Positions 40,040 through 50,307 are shown, numbered from the stretch's first letter. The stretch: 64,000 nt of DNA from Streptomyces qinglanensis (GCF_900111245.1 NZ_FOGO01000002.1:574456-638455); one strand, 5' to 3'. Made by a program: numbers and translations. The notes: generated by a model from the sequence alone, not told the origin.

Positions 40040-42064
40040 TCACCGCACCGGGTACCCCGTCCAGCGGGGGGTCGGGGGGCGGCTGAGGGCGAGGGCGGCG
40101 CTGGTGGTGGGTGGGCCGGCCAAGGGGCGGTTGGTCCACAGGCGTTGGAGGAGGGCGTGCTCGCGGGAGGCGAAGTCCGGGGCGAGGGCGCCGTTGTCGG
40201 CGCGGGCGCGGAGGACCGCGAGGGCGCCGGCGTCGTGTTGGTAGGCGGCGACGGTGCGGGCCGCTTCGGGGCCGTGGCTGCGGCGTGCCATGGCGCGGGC
40301 CATCGAGCGGGCGCGCATCGAGGAGAGGGACCAGGGCTCCGGCTCGCTGAACCACCCGGCGGCCGCGTAGGCGGGCAGCGTGTCCCGTACGAGGCGCAGG
40401 TCGTGCAGGCGGGACCAGATCGCCAGCCAGGTCAGCGCGCCGAACACGGGGATCATGAAGAGGCCGTACACGGCGAGGAACGTGTAGTTGGCGAAGGACG
40501 CCGAGCCGTTCCAGATGGCGTGCAGCAGCACTCCGGTGAACCAGCCCAGCAGGGGCAGTGTCCAGCGCAGTACGCGCCGGCGCGTGGGGAGCGCGGCGAC
40601 CATGCCGAGGGCTATCCCCGTCATCGAGGTGAACAGGGGATGGGCGAAGGGTGCGAAGACGATGCGGATGACGAACGTGCCGGCGGTCACCGAACCGGCG
40701 AAGCCGTCGGGGTCCAGCACCGTGTCCTTCCCGTAGGCGGTGCCGAGATAGAGGATGTTCTCCGTGAAGGCGAACCCGGCCGCGGTGATGCCGGCCGCGG
40801 CGATGCCCGAGATGACGCTGTCGAGGTGGCGACGGCGGAAGAGGAAGATCAGCAGGATGGCGCCGGCCTTGGTCGTCTCCTCGACCACGGGCGCGATGAC
40901 GGTGGCGCCGAGCGTGTCGGCCTGATCGGGCGAGTCGACGACGACGGACGAGGCGAGCCAGTCGGTGGCGAAGCCGTTGGCGAGGATCGCCACGAGCGTC
41001 GCCGCGCAGGCGCCCCAGGCGAAGGCGAACAGGTGGGTGCGCCAGGGAACGGGCTGCGGCGCGGTCAGCCAGCGGAACGCGGCCAGCAGCAGCGGCACCG
41101 GGAAGAGCGCGAGCCCGAACCCGACCAGCAGGCCACGGGTGCCCGTCTGCTCGCGGACCAGCGCCAGGATCATCAGTCCGCACAGGGCGAGCAGCACGAT
41201 CACCGAGGTGGCGCGCAGCGTGCGCTGGTTCCGCTGCCACCAGGACGGCACCGGATGGGTCGGCATGGCGTGCGCCATTCCGCTGTGCGGCGTTCCGCTG
41301 TGCGGCGTTCCGCTGTGCCCGGCTTCGTGCGGCGGGGCTCCCCAGCCGGACGTGGCGGTCGGGGGCGGCGTGGCGGAACCGGCTGCCGCGGAGGGCCCGG
41401 GAGGGCGGGTGCCGTACGGGGGCTGATCCGGCGCCGCGGCCACCTCCGGATAGTGCGGCCCCGCCTGCGGGACGCCACCGTGCGGGATCGGGCCGCCGAC
41501 GCCGGACCCGACCCCGGGCCCGGGCGGCTGCGGTGCGGCGGCGGGCGTGCGAGGAGGCGTCGGGCCGTACGGCGGCTGCGTGGAGGCGTACGGCGGAGGG
41601 GCGGGAGGGAAGGGGGCGCCGGGCGCTCCGAGGGGTGCGGATGCGTCCTGCGGTTCCGGTCTGTACGGCGGTACCGAGGCGCCGCCGGAGGACGTCGGTG
41701 AGGCCGGGGCCCCGATGAAGGGGGGCTCGGCGAAGGGCGCCCCGTTGGGCGGCGCTTCGGCGGCCGGTCCCGGGGCGGCCGGTGCCGGAGGTGGTGACGG
41801 GGGCAGGGACGGGCGCAGGGCGCGGGTCGGTGAATCCGCGACATCCTGCGCTCCGGAAGCACCGCCTTCGGGCTCCGTCACTGCCTCCGGTATGCGCTCC
41901 TCGGCCCACCCCTCGGCCCCGGAGACGTCCCCGGACCAGTCCGGGCCCGGAGAGCCCTGCGGCGCGGCCGGCCGGGCGGGCGGAATGGGCGCGGGGCCGC
42001 CGGGCGGCCCGGGCGTCATCGGGTTCGACGGGGCGCTGGGAGCGCCGGTTGCCTCGTCATGCAC
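40040..42064 (-). CDS. PrsW-family intramembrane metalloprotease
   Basis: 674 residues from the GTG at 42064. About 290 N-terminal residues are Pro/Gly/Ala-rich and repetitive (HSGTP repeats). Then come eight or more transmembrane helices with the PrsW motifs VVEETTKAGAILL (EExxK), FAFTENILY (FxxxEN) and FAPFAHPLF, which hold the metal site. The C-terminal 130 residues are cytosolic. PrsW cleaves membrane-bound anti-sigma factors in Bacillus; which substrate applies here is unknown, though several sigma systems lie nearby. Confidence 0.92.
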   Translation of the reverse strand: MHDEATGAPSAPSNPMTPGPPGGPAPIPPARPAAPQGSPGPDWSGDVSGAEGWAEERIPEAVTEPEGGASGAQDVADSPTRALRPSLPPSPPPAPAAPGPAAEAPPNGAPFAEPPFIGAPASPTSSGGASVPPYRPEPQDASAPLGAPGAPFPPAPPPYASTQPPYGPTPPRTPAAAPQPPGPGVGSGVGGPIPHGGVPQAGPHYPEVAAAPDQPPYGTRPPGPSAAAGSATPPPTATSGWGAPPHEAGHSGTPHSGTPHSGMAHAMPTHPVPSWWQRNQRTLRATSVIVLLALCGLMILALVREQTGTRGLLVGFGLALFPVPLLLAAFRWLTAPQPVPWRTHLFAFAWGACAATLVAILANGFATDWLASSVVVDSPDQADTLGATVIAPVVEETTKAGAILLIFLFRRRHLDSVISGIAAAGITAAGFAFTENILYLGTAYGKDTVLDPDGFAGSVTAGTFVIRIVFAPFAHPLFTSMTGIALGMVAALPTRRRVLRWTLPLLGWFTGVLLHAIWNGSASFANYTFLAVYGLFMIPVFGALTWLAIWSRLHDLRLVRDTLPAYAAAGWFSEPEPWSLSSMRARSMARAMARRSHGPEAARTVAAYQHDAGALAVLRARADNGALAPDFASREHALLQRLWTNRPLAGPPTTSAALALSRPPTPRWTGYPVR

Positions 42065-42070
42065 CCATCG

Positions 42071-42076
42071 ACAGTA
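42071..42076 (-). promoter_or_regulatory. -10 element of a probable leaderless transcript (PrsW-like gene)
   Basis: On the minus strand TACTGT is followed by exactly six bases and the GTG at 42064; there is no Shine-Dalgarno sequence. Confidence 0.5.
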
Positions 42077-42179
42077 ACCAGTGTGGGTGACACGCGCTGC
42101 GGCACCGCCGCAACCGCCGCCCCGGGACGGTCGTCGGTCGGCCACCGACGTCGACGGACCGAGCAGCCCCGGAGCGGGC

Positions 42180-43316
42180 TCAGCGGCGCCGGAAGAGCAG
42201 GTCCCGCACCTTGTGGCCCTTGTCCAGGCCCTGCCCTTCGAAGCGGGTCAGCGGCCGGTTCCCGGGGCGGGGCGCGAACCCCCCGTCGGGTTGGGTGTTC
42301 TCGTACGCGGGGTGGGCGCTGAGCACGTCGAGCATCTGCTCCGCGTAGTTCTCCCAGTCGGTCGCGCAGTGCACGAGGGCACCCGGCCGCAGCGGGCGGG
42401 CCGCCAGGTCCAGGAACTCCGGCTGGAGCAGACGCCGCTTGTGGTGGCGGGCCTTGGGCCACGGGTCCGGGAAGTAGAGCCGCAGCCCGGAGAGCGAGTC
42501 GGGCGGCAGCATCTCCCGGAGCAGGATGATGGCGTCCCCGTTGCCCACCCGTACGTTCGTGAGGCCCTGCTCGTCGGCGAGGCGCAGCAGGTTGCCCTGG
42601 CCGGGGGTGTGCACGTCCACGGCGAGGACACCGGTGGCCGGGTCGGCAGCCGCCATCCGGGCCGTGGCCTCGCCCATCCCGAAGCCGATCTCCAGTACGA
42701 CCGGCAGTTCGGGGTCGTCGAAGAGCGCGCCGAGGTCGAGCTGCCGCAGCCCGTCCACGTCGAAGCCCCAGTGCGGCCACAGCCGCTCCAGCGCCAGCCG
42801 CTGCCCCTTGGTCACCCGGCTGCGGCGGGGCTGGAAGCTGCGGATGCGGCGCTCGTGGTGCGACCCGGCGGGGTCGGGCGCGGGGCCGGCACCGGGCGGG
42901 AACATCCGCGCCATCGTCCGTGGAGCCTGCTCGTCGCCGCGGTCGGTTCCGCCGCCGCCCTGTCCCTGTCCGGAGCCGGGAGCGGGTTCGCCGCCCTGCC
43001 CCTGCTCGCCGCCGGGACCGGGGCGGTCGTTGGTGCCGGGCTCCCCGTCGGGACCGGACGCAGCACCGGACGCAGCACCGAACGCGGAACCGGACACGGA
43101 GTCGGACGCGGCGCCCGACGCGGACCCGGCGCCGGGCACCGAGCCGTCGGACCCGAAGTCGCCGGACCCGAAGTCGCCGGAATCGAAGTCGCCGGAATCG
43201 GAGCCGCCGGGCACGCAGCCGTCGGGCACGGAACCGCCGGCCTGCGGCCCCGGCGTGTGCGCGGGCACGTCGTGGACGGGTTCGTCACTCTGGGAGAAGT
43301 TGTTGCTTTCGGACAC
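42180..43316 (-). CDS. trmB: tRNA (guanine-46-N7)-methyltransferase
   Basis: 378 residues from the GTG at 43316. The first about 140 residues are low-complexity, with GSGDF repeats; the enzyme proper starts at RIRSFQPRRSRVTKGQ. SAM site VLEIGFGMGEAT, catalytic-site motifs LYFPDPWPK and RHHKRRLLQPEF, and the TrmB C-terminal TRFEGQG are all present. The repetitive N-terminus is not needed for the fold, and a shorter protein from an internal start is possible, though no better start was found. Confidence 0.93.
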   Translation of the reverse strand: MSESNNFSQSDEPVHDVPAHTPGPQAGGSVPDGCVPGGSDSGDFDSGDFGSGDFGSDGSVPGAGSASGAASDSVSGSAFGAASGAASGPDGEPGTNDRPGPGGEQGQGGEPAPGSGQGQGGGGTDRGDEQAPRTMARMFPPGAGPAPDPAGSHHERRIRSFQPRRSRVTKGQRLALERLWPHWGFDVDGLRQLDLGALFDDPELPVVLEIGFGMGEATARMAAADPATGVLAVDVHTPGQGNLLRLADEQGLTNVRVGNGDAIILLREMLPPDSLSGLRLYFPDPWPKARHHKRRLLQPEFLDLAARPLRPGALVHCATDWENYAEQMLDVLSAHPAYENTQPDGGFAPRPGNRPLTRFEGQGLDKGHKVRDLLFRRR

Positions 43317-43365
43317 GATGGTCTCGATTTTACGGGGCGCGGGACGACAGCGGCGAAGCGTCCCT

Positions 43366-44613
43366 TCAGCGCTCGGCCAGCGCCCCGGCCACTCGCCGGG
43401 CGATCTCCCGTCCGATGGGCAGCGAGGCGGTCGCCGCCGGGGAGGGCGCATTGAGGACGTGGACGGTGTGCGGGCCTTCCGCGAAGAGGAAATCGTCGAC
43501 GAGTGTGCCGTCCCGCAGCACGGCCTGGGCGCGTACCCCGGCCGGTGCCGGGCGCAGGTCGGCGGCCTCGACCTCGGGCAGCAGGCGTCGTACCGCGGCG
43601 GTGAAGGCCGGGCGGGAGAGCGAGCGGTGCACTTCTCCGGCCCCGTAGCGCCAGTGGCGGCGCGCCACGTGCCAGGCGCCGGGATGGGTCAGGAGCCCGG
43701 CCAGTTCGGTGGGGCGTACGGTGCGCCACGCGTATCCCTCGCGGGCCAGCGCCGGAACGGCGTTCGGCCCCAGGTGCACGCCGCCGTGCACGCCGCGGGT
43801 CAGGTGCACGCCCAGGAAGGGGAACGCCGGGTCGGGCACCGGGTAGACGAGCCCGCGGACCAGGTGTTCCCGCTCGGGGGCGAGCTCCGCGTACTCGCCG
43901 CGGAAGGGGAGGATGCGGGCCTGCGGGCTGTCCCCGGCGAGGCGGGCCATGGCGTCGCAGTGCAGCCCGGCGCAGTTGACGAGGGCACGCGCCCGCACCA
44001 CCGCACCGTCCGCCGTGCGGACGGCGACCCCGCGGCCCGGCCGGCGGTCGATCATCTCGACCTCACCGGCGGCGCCGTACCGGACCTCGGCGCCGGTGTC
44101 CTGTGCCGAGCGGGCGAGCTGGTCGGCGACGGCGACGAAGTCGGCCACCCCCGTCGTCCCGACGTGGATCGCCGCCAGGCCCCTGACGTGTGGTTCGTGC
44201 TCCGCGATCTGGGCCGGTCCCAGCTCCCGCACCGGGATGCCGTGCTGTCTGCCGCGCTGGATGAGGGCGTGCAGCCGGGGCAGTTCCTGCTGCTCGGTGG
44301 CGACGATCAGCTTGCCGGTCACCTGGTGCGGAATGTCGTGCTCTGCGCAGAATTTCACCATCTCCGCCGCGCCCTGGAGCGCGAACCGCGCCTTGAGGGA
44401 GCCGGGCGGGTAGTAGATCCCGCTGTGGATCACGCCGCTGTTCCGCCCGGTCTGGTGCCGGGCCGGTCCGGGCTCCTTCTCCAGGACGACGACCCGGGTG
44501 CCGGGCGACCGACGGGTGAGCGCGTAGGCGGTGGACAGGCCGACGATGCCCGCACCGATCACCAGTACGTCGCAGTCGAGTCTTCCGGACGTCGAGGACA
44601 CGCCCCCCATCAT
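43366..44613 (-). CDS. lhgO: L-2-hydroxyglutarate oxidase (FAD-dependent)
   Basis: 415 residues, two adjacent ATGs with GGAGG upstream. DAO-type FAD fold: CDVLVIGAGIVGLSTAY, VLEKEPGPARHQTGRNSGVIHSG shortened here (QTGRNSGVIH is the LhgO signature), VNCAGLHCD and the C-terminal VLNAPSPAATASLPIG. It oxidises L-2-hydroxyglutarate to 2-oxoglutarate, passing electrons to the membrane quinone pool, a metabolite-repair step. It follows the TPR regulator and precedes trmB on the same strand with short gaps (68 and 49 bp). Confidence 0.92.
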   Translation of the reverse strand: MMGGVSSTSGRLDCDVLVIGAGIVGLSTAYALTRRSPGTRVVVLEKEPGPARHQTGRNSGVIHSGIYYPPGSLKARFALQGAAEMVKFCAEHDIPHQVTGKLIVATEQQELPRLHALIQRGRQHGIPVRELGPAQIAEHEPHVRGLAAIHVGTTGVADFVAVADQLARSAQDTGAEVRYGAAGEVEMIDRRPGRGVAVRTADGAVVRARALVNCAGLHCDAMARLAGDSPQARILPFRGEYAELAPEREHLVRGLVYPVPDPAFPFLGVHLTRGVHGGVHLGPNAVPALAREGYAWRTVRPTELAGLLTHPGAWHVARRHWRYGAGEVHRSLSRPAFTAAVRRLLPEVEAADLRPAPAGVRAQAVLRDGTLVDDFLFAEGPHTVHVLNAPSPAATASLPIGREIARRVAGALAER

Positions 44614-44681
44614 GAACTGCCTCCGCTTCGCCGCCTCAGGTGCCTCCCCGCCTCACATGCCGCTCATCGTACGGAGCCTCC

Positions 44682-46244
44682 TCACGCCGGAGCCACCAGC
44701 AGGGGCCGGGCCCGCTCCCGCAGCTCGGCGACCCGGGGCTCGTCCCCGTAGGGCTCCAGGCGGTGCAGCAGATCGCGTACGTACTCCGTGGTGCGCGCCG
44801 AGGAGATCCGTCCCGCGACCTCCACGGCCCGGACCCCGGCGGCGCAGGCCGCGTCCAGGTTGCCCGACTCCAGCTCGGCGACGGCGGAGACCACCAGCCG
44901 CAGCCCGTGCGAGCGGACGAACTCCTCCTTCGGCTGGGAGAGCGCCTTCTCCGTGAAGCGGCGCACCTGCCGGGGCGCCTTCAGGTCGCGATAGCACTCG
45001 GCGGCGTCGGCCGCGAGCCGGTCGTAGGAGTAGAAGTCGAGCCAGCAGGGGTCGGGGTCGCCCTCCCGGGAGCGCTCCAGCCAGCTCTCGGCCGCCGACA
45101 GTGCTCCCGCACACGCCTGGGCCTCGTTCGCCTTGGCGTGCGCGCGCGCCTCGACGAGCTGGAAGAAGCTCATCGTCCGGGCCGTCGCCAGCCCCCGGTT
45201 GCGCTCCAGCGCGGCCTGCGCGAGGTCGACGCCCTCGTCGGCGAAGCCCCGGTAGGTCGCCTGGAGCGACATGGAGGCGAGCACATAGCCGCCCAGCGGA
45301 ACGTCGGCGGCGGCGCGGGCCAGCCGCAGCGCCTGGATGTAGTAGCGCTGCGCGGCCTCCTGCTGCCCGGTGTCGAACGCCATCCACCCGGCGAGCCGGG
45401 TCAGTTCGGCCGTCGCGCCGAAGAGCGAGCGGCCCACCTCGTCCGTGTAGGCACCCAGCAGCAGTGGAGCGGCGTCCACCCGCAGGCACTCCGGCACCAT
45501 CGACGAACGCCAGTCCCCGCCGCCGTACTTCGAGTCCCAGCGGCGCGCCTCGTCCGCGGCCTCGCGCAGCTTGGCGACGTCGGTGTGGCCGACCCGCAGC
45601 GGGGTGCCGACCTCGTCCGCGTCCCCGCCGCCCTCGCGGCTCTCCTGCCCGTCGAGCGCGTCCTGTCCGCTCTGTCCGCCCTGGCCGTCCCGGGTTCCGC
45701 CGTCGGAGGGGGCCTCGGAGTCGGCCTCGGCGCCGTCGTTCGACGGGTGCGTCCCCTCCAGGAGTTCGAGATGGCGCGCCACCGAGCTGTCCGCCGGGGT
45801 TATGAGCCAACGCGACGCCGGAGTGGCATAGGCGCTCACGGCGAACGAGCCCGCCAGGGACTGCCAGATGCTGCCACCGCCGCGCCGCCCCGCCAGATCG
45901 AGGCGGTAGAGGTCGGTCGCCGACTTGACGGCGGCCCCGACGTCGCGGGGGAAGGCCAGCCCGACCTCGGGGGTCGGATCGGCGTCCGCGAGTCCGATCT
46001 CGTGCAGCGGCACCGGACGCCCGAGCTTGCTGCCGATGGCAGCGGCGATCAGGTGGGGCGCCGCTCCTTGCGGCACCATCCCCTTCGACACCCAGCGGGC
46101 CACCGACGTCTTGTCGTACCGAAGCGTGAGGCCGCGTTGGGCCCCCAGGTCGTTGACCCGTCGGGCGAGTCCGGCGTTGCTGATCCCTGCGAGGGCGAGG
46201 ACGGTGCCGAGCTTCTCATTCGGCCCGCGTGACTCCCTGGACAT
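44682..46244 (-). CDS. TPR-like regulatory protein, sporulation-associated/NsdA type
   Basis: 520 residues from the ATG at 46244 (MSRESRG), preceded by AGGGG; an ATG 18 bases upstream is the alternative. The N-terminus has an HTH-like segment ([31 protein letters not shown]) and the remainder is a helical array of degenerate TPR motifs, broken by a low-complexity stretch near residues 180-220 ([14 protein letters not shown]). Such proteins in Streptomyces, including NsdA and the sporulation-associated group, affect differentiation and antibiotic production. I recognise the class, not the specific orthologue. Confidence 0.82.
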   Translation of the reverse strand: MSRESRGPNEKLGTVLALAGISNAGLARRVNDLGAQRGLTLRYDKTSVARWVSKGMVPQGAAPHLIAAAIGSKLGRPVPLHEIGLADADPTPEVGLAFPRDVGAAVKSATDLYRLDLAGRRGGGSIWQSLAGSFAVSAYATPASRWLITPADSSVARHLELLEGTHPSNDGAEADSEAPSDGGTRDGQGGQSGQDALDGQESREGGGDADEVGTPLRVGHTDVAKLREAADEARRWDSKYGGGDWRSSMVPECLRVDAAPLLLGAYTDEVGRSLFGATAELTRLAGWMAFDTGQQEAAQRYYIQALRLARAAADVPLGGYVLASMSLQATYRGFADEGVDLAQAALERNRGLATARTMSFFQLVEARAHAKANEAQACAGALSAAESWLERSREGDPDPCWLDFYSYDRLAADAAECYRDLKAPRQVRRFTEKALSQPKEEFVRSHGLRLVVSAVAELESGNLDAACAAGVRAVEVAGRISSARTTEYVRDLLHRLEPYGDEPRVAELRERARPLLVAPA

Positions 46245-47582
46245 GCGCACCCCTGACCACACCGACGACCGCCCCGCGGCTGAGGCGCGGGGCCCCTCCC
46301 GCGACTGCGCGGATGCGCGGCGCGGAAAGCATTGGGAACACAGCGTAGTTCGACGGATCCCGACCGTTAAGAGGCGTCCTGCCGGATGGCGAGATATGTG
46401 TCCGTACGCGTGTACGTGCAGGGGTCACGTGCCATCCCGATACTGCCCCGCGCGGAGCGGCTGGAATCATGCGCGTCGTGCGGGAAACGGCCGTCTTGCG
46501 GGACACCGGATGCTGTGCTCCTGGCGTGTGGCCGTGCGCCCATGCATGCGCCTGCCCGGCACGGAAGGGGAGGGGTTCGATAGGAGCCGCGTGGGTCGGC
46601 CCGCTGCACAAGGAATCAGTGGGCTGGGGGACACCGCCGTCTCATTCCCCGCGGGCGGCGGTCCGGGCCGGGAGGCGCGCGACGCGCTTCCCGGCCCGGC
46701 AACGGGACGGCTCCGGGGCGGGGTTCGGGAACCGGGAGCCGGCCGGGCCGCACGCGCGGAGCAGCTACGCGGCAGTACCGGACGGCGCCCCCGCGATCCT
46801 GTGCCGCGGCCCCTTCGCACCCGCCCGGACGTGGGCTTTCCGCCGAGGTGTGCGTGCTGCCCGAAAGGTGCCGCGGCGTGCTGTGCGGTGCGCCGCGCCC
46901 GATCGGCCCCCGGCTGCGGGGTGCCGCGGGCGCCCGTCCGCCGGTGCCGCGCGACGCTCCGGCGCACCCGCCGGGTGCCGGGTGCCGGCGAGGCCCGATG
47001 CCGACCGTTGTGCGGGGGGCCGGTCCCCTCACGGTCGCCGTCCGGGTACGCGGTCGGCCGGGGCCACCGGTGATCGTGTGCCCCCTCTTTCGCTTCTGTG
47101 CTCCGCGTGTGCGACGGGTCCGTGCGCCCTGCGCGCACGTCCTGTGCGGATCGCGTGGGGCTATCGGGCTCGCCCCTGCTGTCTTCGGTACGCCGTCCGT
47201 TCGGGGTTGCCCGGTGGAGTGTCGGGAAAGGTTCCGCCGGACTGCCGTAGCCGTTCATATTTGGCCGAATGACATCGGTCGCGTGTGCGGTGCCGGGCGG
47301 GCACGCCGGAGGTATATGCCGCCCGCCGCCCGGAGGTCCCCGGCGGCCCGAGGATGCTGCGCGGCGCGGAGCCGCGGCCGGCTGCGCCGAGGTCTGCGCC
47401 CCTCGTACGCCGCTCGCGCGCCGCTCTCATGGCACCATGGCCGCAACGGCAGCGGCTGCCCCGGCCGCAACGGCAGCGGTTTCTCCGGCGCAAGGCATCC
47501 GTGCGCCGGGTGCTCCGCGCGGTGGGCCGAGGACGCCCGCGCGGCGGGGCACACGGCGGAGTGACGCGAAAGCAGGGCGGCG
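46245..47582. other. Long gene-free interval
   Basis: I see no credible gene in these 1338 bases. Open frames exist on both strands between about 46470 and 47270, but their translations are Arg/Pro/Ala-rich with no hydrophobic or domain pattern and without third-position bias. The left end (46263-46450) should carry the promoter of the TPR gene (AT-richer GACCGTTAAGAGG). A duplicated GCCGCAACGGCAGCGG element occurs at 47449 and 47467. A small RNA or short peptide gene cannot be excluded. Confidence 0.5.
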
Positions 47583-49913
47583 ATGCGTTGGTTGGTGGGG
47601 TGGAGCAGTGCCGCGGCAACTCCCGACGGCCGCCGCGGTTCCCCCCGCACCGCCAACGGCCGCACCGCCAACGGCCGCGCCGCGTACGGCTCCTCCGGCG
47701 GCCCCGGCCCGTACGGTCCCGGCGGCCCCGGCGCGTACGGCTCCGCCGGATCCGACCCGCACACCGCGCACGTACCCGACGGACAGGACGGTGGCCTTCG
47801 GCCCATCGGCGCCCATGTGCTCTGGGGCGGCCCCGATCCGCTGTGGGCCGTCGGCGACTGGCGGCCCGACGAGATCCGCGTCGTCGAGGCCGAGCCGGGC
47901 AACCGGCTCGCGGTACTGGGCTGCTGCGGCGCCGGAGACGACGAACTGCGGCTCGGGCTGATCGCCGCGCGCGGTGGAGCGTTTCGCCACCTGACCGCGT
48001 GGCCGGGCAGCTACACCGCCGTCGCCTCGGTGGGCCGCAGGATCACGGTGGCCGCCGACCTCGCGGGTGCCCGGCCCGTCTTCCACGCGCCCTGGGCCGG
48101 AGGGACCGCCTACGCGACGGCCGCCCTCCCGCTCGCCGACCTGATCGAGGCCGAACTGGACTTCGGCCACCTCGCCGTCCAACTGGCCTGCCCGGAAGCG
48201 CCCGAGGCACTCGGCGACGGCACCCCCTTCCGCGGCGTGCGCAGGGTCCCGCCGGGACACGCGCTGATCGTCCGGGACGGCGGCAGCCGCGAGGTCGCCG
48301 GCTACGAGACCTCCGGCTCGCTGGTCGTCGGCGCCCCGCCCGTCGATCCGGAGACGGCGGTCGCAGGCGTGCGGGACGCGCTCGTGGACGCCGTACGCGC
48401 CCGGCTCACCGCACCCCGCCACGCCGCCGAACACGACACCGACGTGCGCGACCCGGGCCCGGTGCCCGGCATGGGCCCCGCCGACCGGCAGCGGGCACGC
48501 GGCGGCCCGGCACCCGGAGTCGGCGCCGACCTGTCCGGAGGGCCCGCCTCCGGCACCCTGGCCCTGCTCGCCGCCGGACTGCCCGGCACGCCGGGGACCG
48601 TCCTGGGCTCGGGCGCGGCCGGAGCGGGAGAGCGGCTGCTGGCCGTCACCTTCAACGACCTCACCCTGGCGCACCGCAGCGACGACCCGCGGGACACCGC
48701 AGGCGCCGACAGCCATCTCGCCGAACTGGAGCGGGCGCACAGCATCGCGGAGAACCCCCGGCTGCGGCACGTCGTGGTGACCGGCGGCCAGGAGGCACTG
48801 CCCTACGCGGACCTGGCCGGCGGCCCCCTCACCGACGAGCCGGGTCCCTCGCTGGTGACCGCGGAACGCCACCGCGGCCGGCTCTCCGCGGGCAGTTCGG
48901 ACCACTTCCTCGGCTCCGGCGCCCGCCAGGTCGTCGACGCGCACCCGGCGCGGCTGGCCGACCTGCTGCTGGACCGGCGCCGCCGCCATCTGGTGCGGCC
49001 CGTCGCCGCGCTGGCCCGTGCCGAGGGGCAGAGCAGCGGGCAGGCCGCGGGCCGCTCCCTGCTGGTGCCCGTCACCATCTACCGCGCCGCACGCAGGCTG
49101 GCCCGCACCTCCTACCGCGACGGGGTGACGGAGGCGGCGGCGCTGCTGCGCGACAGCGCGTTCACCGCTGCCGCCTTCGCGCCGTACCCCGAGGGCGGCG
49201 AGAGCGCCGTGGACGCCTCCGTCGCCGCACTCACCTGGTGCCGCCCCGGACCGGCAGCGCGCTGGCTCACCGGTGAGGCCCTGGCGGAGGTCTCGCTACG
49301 CCTGGAGGGCGCAGCGCAGGCCCGCCCGTCCGTCGAACGGCCCGGCGAACGACGGGCCCGGGCCGCGCTCACCCGTGCCGCCGCCGACCACCGCGTCCTC
49401 GAGCAGGCAGTGGAGATCCGCGGACAGCGACTGCACGCCCCCTTTTTCGACAACCAAGTTGTCCGCGCGGCGCGGGAACTGCCCGAAGCGCTCCGCGTGC
49501 GCCCGGAGGCACGCGGTTCCATACTGCGGGCCGCACTCGCCGGTGCGGGAGTGCACGAACTCCCGCCCGGCTGGGGCGCCCCCACCCACGCCACGCACCA
49601 CGCCGCCCTGCGCGCGGGGGTGCGGCTGGCCGCCGAGCACCTGCTGGAGCTCTTCCGGGCACCGCTGCTGGCCGAGGCCGGACTGGTGGAGGCCCGGGTC
49701 GTACGCCAGGCCGTCCAGCGGGTCGCGCGGGGCGAGCAGTTGCCTGTGGAAGGCATCGCGGACCTGGTCTCCATGGAGCTGTGGCTGGGCCGACTGCTGG
49801 CCCGGCGCGGCACCTGCTGGACCGGATCGGCCGCACCCCGCCACCGCGCCGCCGCGGCCGGCGTCCATCCGGACGGCCGCTACGAGCGGATCCTTCCGCC
49901 CACCGGTGGGTGA
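47583..49913 (+). CDS. Asparagine-synthase-like protein (lasso-cyclase-type architecture)
   Basis: 776 residues. N-terminal Ntn-like glutaminase-type domain without the catalytic Cys2 (starts MRWLVGWS), with a Gly/Pro-rich insert at 20-60. The C-terminal PP-loop domain reads DLSGGPASGTLALLAAG, so the canonical SGGxDS has lost its Asp. The end (ELPPGWGAPTHATHH) and LHAPFFDNQVVRAA match asparagine synthase/lasso peptide cyclase relatives. Glutaminase activity is not expected and ATP chemistry may be altered. No RiPP leader-binding protein, protease or precursor was found beside it, so lasso-peptide production is not supported; it may be a conserved orphan. Confidence 0.85.
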   Translation: MRWLVGWSSAAATPDGRRGSPRTANGRTANGRAAYGSSGGPGPYGPGGPGAYGSAGSDPHTAHVPDGQDGGLRPIGAHVLWGGPDPLWAVGDWRPDEIRVVEAEPGNRLAVLGCCGAGDDELRLGLIAARGGAFRHLTAWPGSYTAVASVGRRITVAADLAGARPVFHAPWAGGTAYATAALPLADLIEAELDFGHLAVQLACPEAPEALGDGTPFRGVRRVPPGHALIVRDGGSREVAGYETSGSLVVGAPPVDPETAVAGVRDALVDAVRARLTAPRHAAEHDTDVRDPGPVPGMGPADRQRARGGPAPGVGADLSGGPASGTLALLAAGLPGTPGTVLGSGAAGAGERLLAVTFNDLTLAHRSDDPRDTAGADSHLAELERAHSIAENPRLRHVVVTGGQEALPYADLAGGPLTDEPGPSLVTAERHRGRLSAGSSDHFLGSGARQVVDAHPARLADLLLDRRRRHLVRPVAALARAEGQSSGQAAGRSLLVPVTIYRAARRLARTSYRDGVTEAAALLRDSAFTAAAFAPYPEGGESAVDASVAALTWCRPGPAARWLTGEALAEVSLRLEGAAQARPSVERPGERRARAALTRAAADHRVLEQAVEIRGQRLHAPFFDNQVVRAARELPEALRVRPEARGSILRAALAGAGVHELPPGWGAPTHATHHAALRAGVRLAAEHLLELFRAPLLAEAGLVEARVVRQAVQRVARGEQLPVEGIADLVSMELWLGRLLARRGTCWTGSAAPRHRAAAAGVHPDGRYERILPPTGG

Positions 49914-50006
49914 CCCCCCTGCGCACCGCGGGGTGACCCTTCCTGACCACGGGCCGGGTGCCCCCCTCCCCCCCCACTGCGAGCCGATCCCCTCCTGTCC
50001 ACCGAC

Positions 50007-50075
50007 GGGTGACTCCTCGCGCCCACCGCGGGTGACTTCTCGCGCCCACCGCGGGTGACTTCTCGCGCCCACCGC
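50007..50075 (+). repeat. 23-bp tandem repeat, three copies plus degenerate flanks
   Basis: Units of GGGTGACTTCTCGCGCCCAC plus CGC occupy 50007-50029, 50030-50052 and 50053-50075; weaker copies extend left to the asparagine-synthase-like stop at 49913. The gene-free interval 49914-50307 otherwise carries only CGGCCGCAGCGGCTC repeats near 50145-50190 and the AfsR-like promoter. Confidence 0.88.
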
Positions 50076-50295
50076 GGGGTTGACGCGCCGCCCGGCGACT
50101 GCGGGGGTGCCGTCGTCCGGCACCTGTCGTGTGCGGCAGGCTCCCGGCCGCAGCGGCTCTCGGCCCGGATCCCGGCCGCAGCGGCTCCGGCCGGCGCACG
50201 ATCCGGTGCGGCGCACCGCACGTCGGTACCGGACGGTCCGCCGGAAGGACGGGGCTCCGCGCGGAAAATACCTCCGGCGGTTCGGCCCCGACAGG

Positions 50296-50301
50296 GACAA
50301 T
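50296..50301 (+). promoter_or_regulatory. -10-like box of a probable leaderless transcript (AfsR-like gene)
   Basis: GACAAT is followed by exactly six bases and the GTG at 50308, with no ribosome-binding site in between. Confidence 0.4.
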
Positions 50302-50307
50302 GGGGCC

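Noticed and set aside
23600..40040. Integrase, transposase or attachment sites bounding the island
   Set aside because: No recombinase gene, tRNA or long flanking direct repeat was seen near either edge, so the mode of acquisition is not shown.
46467..47272. Opposed open frames of about 265 codons on both strands
   Set aside because: Neither has codon-position bias or protein-like hydrophobic pattern, so I treat the stretch as noncoding.
47583..49913. Lasso peptide biosynthetic cluster
   Set aside because: Only the cyclase-like protein is present; no leader-binding protein, transglutaminase-type protease or precursor was found within several kilobases, and its ATP loop is altered.
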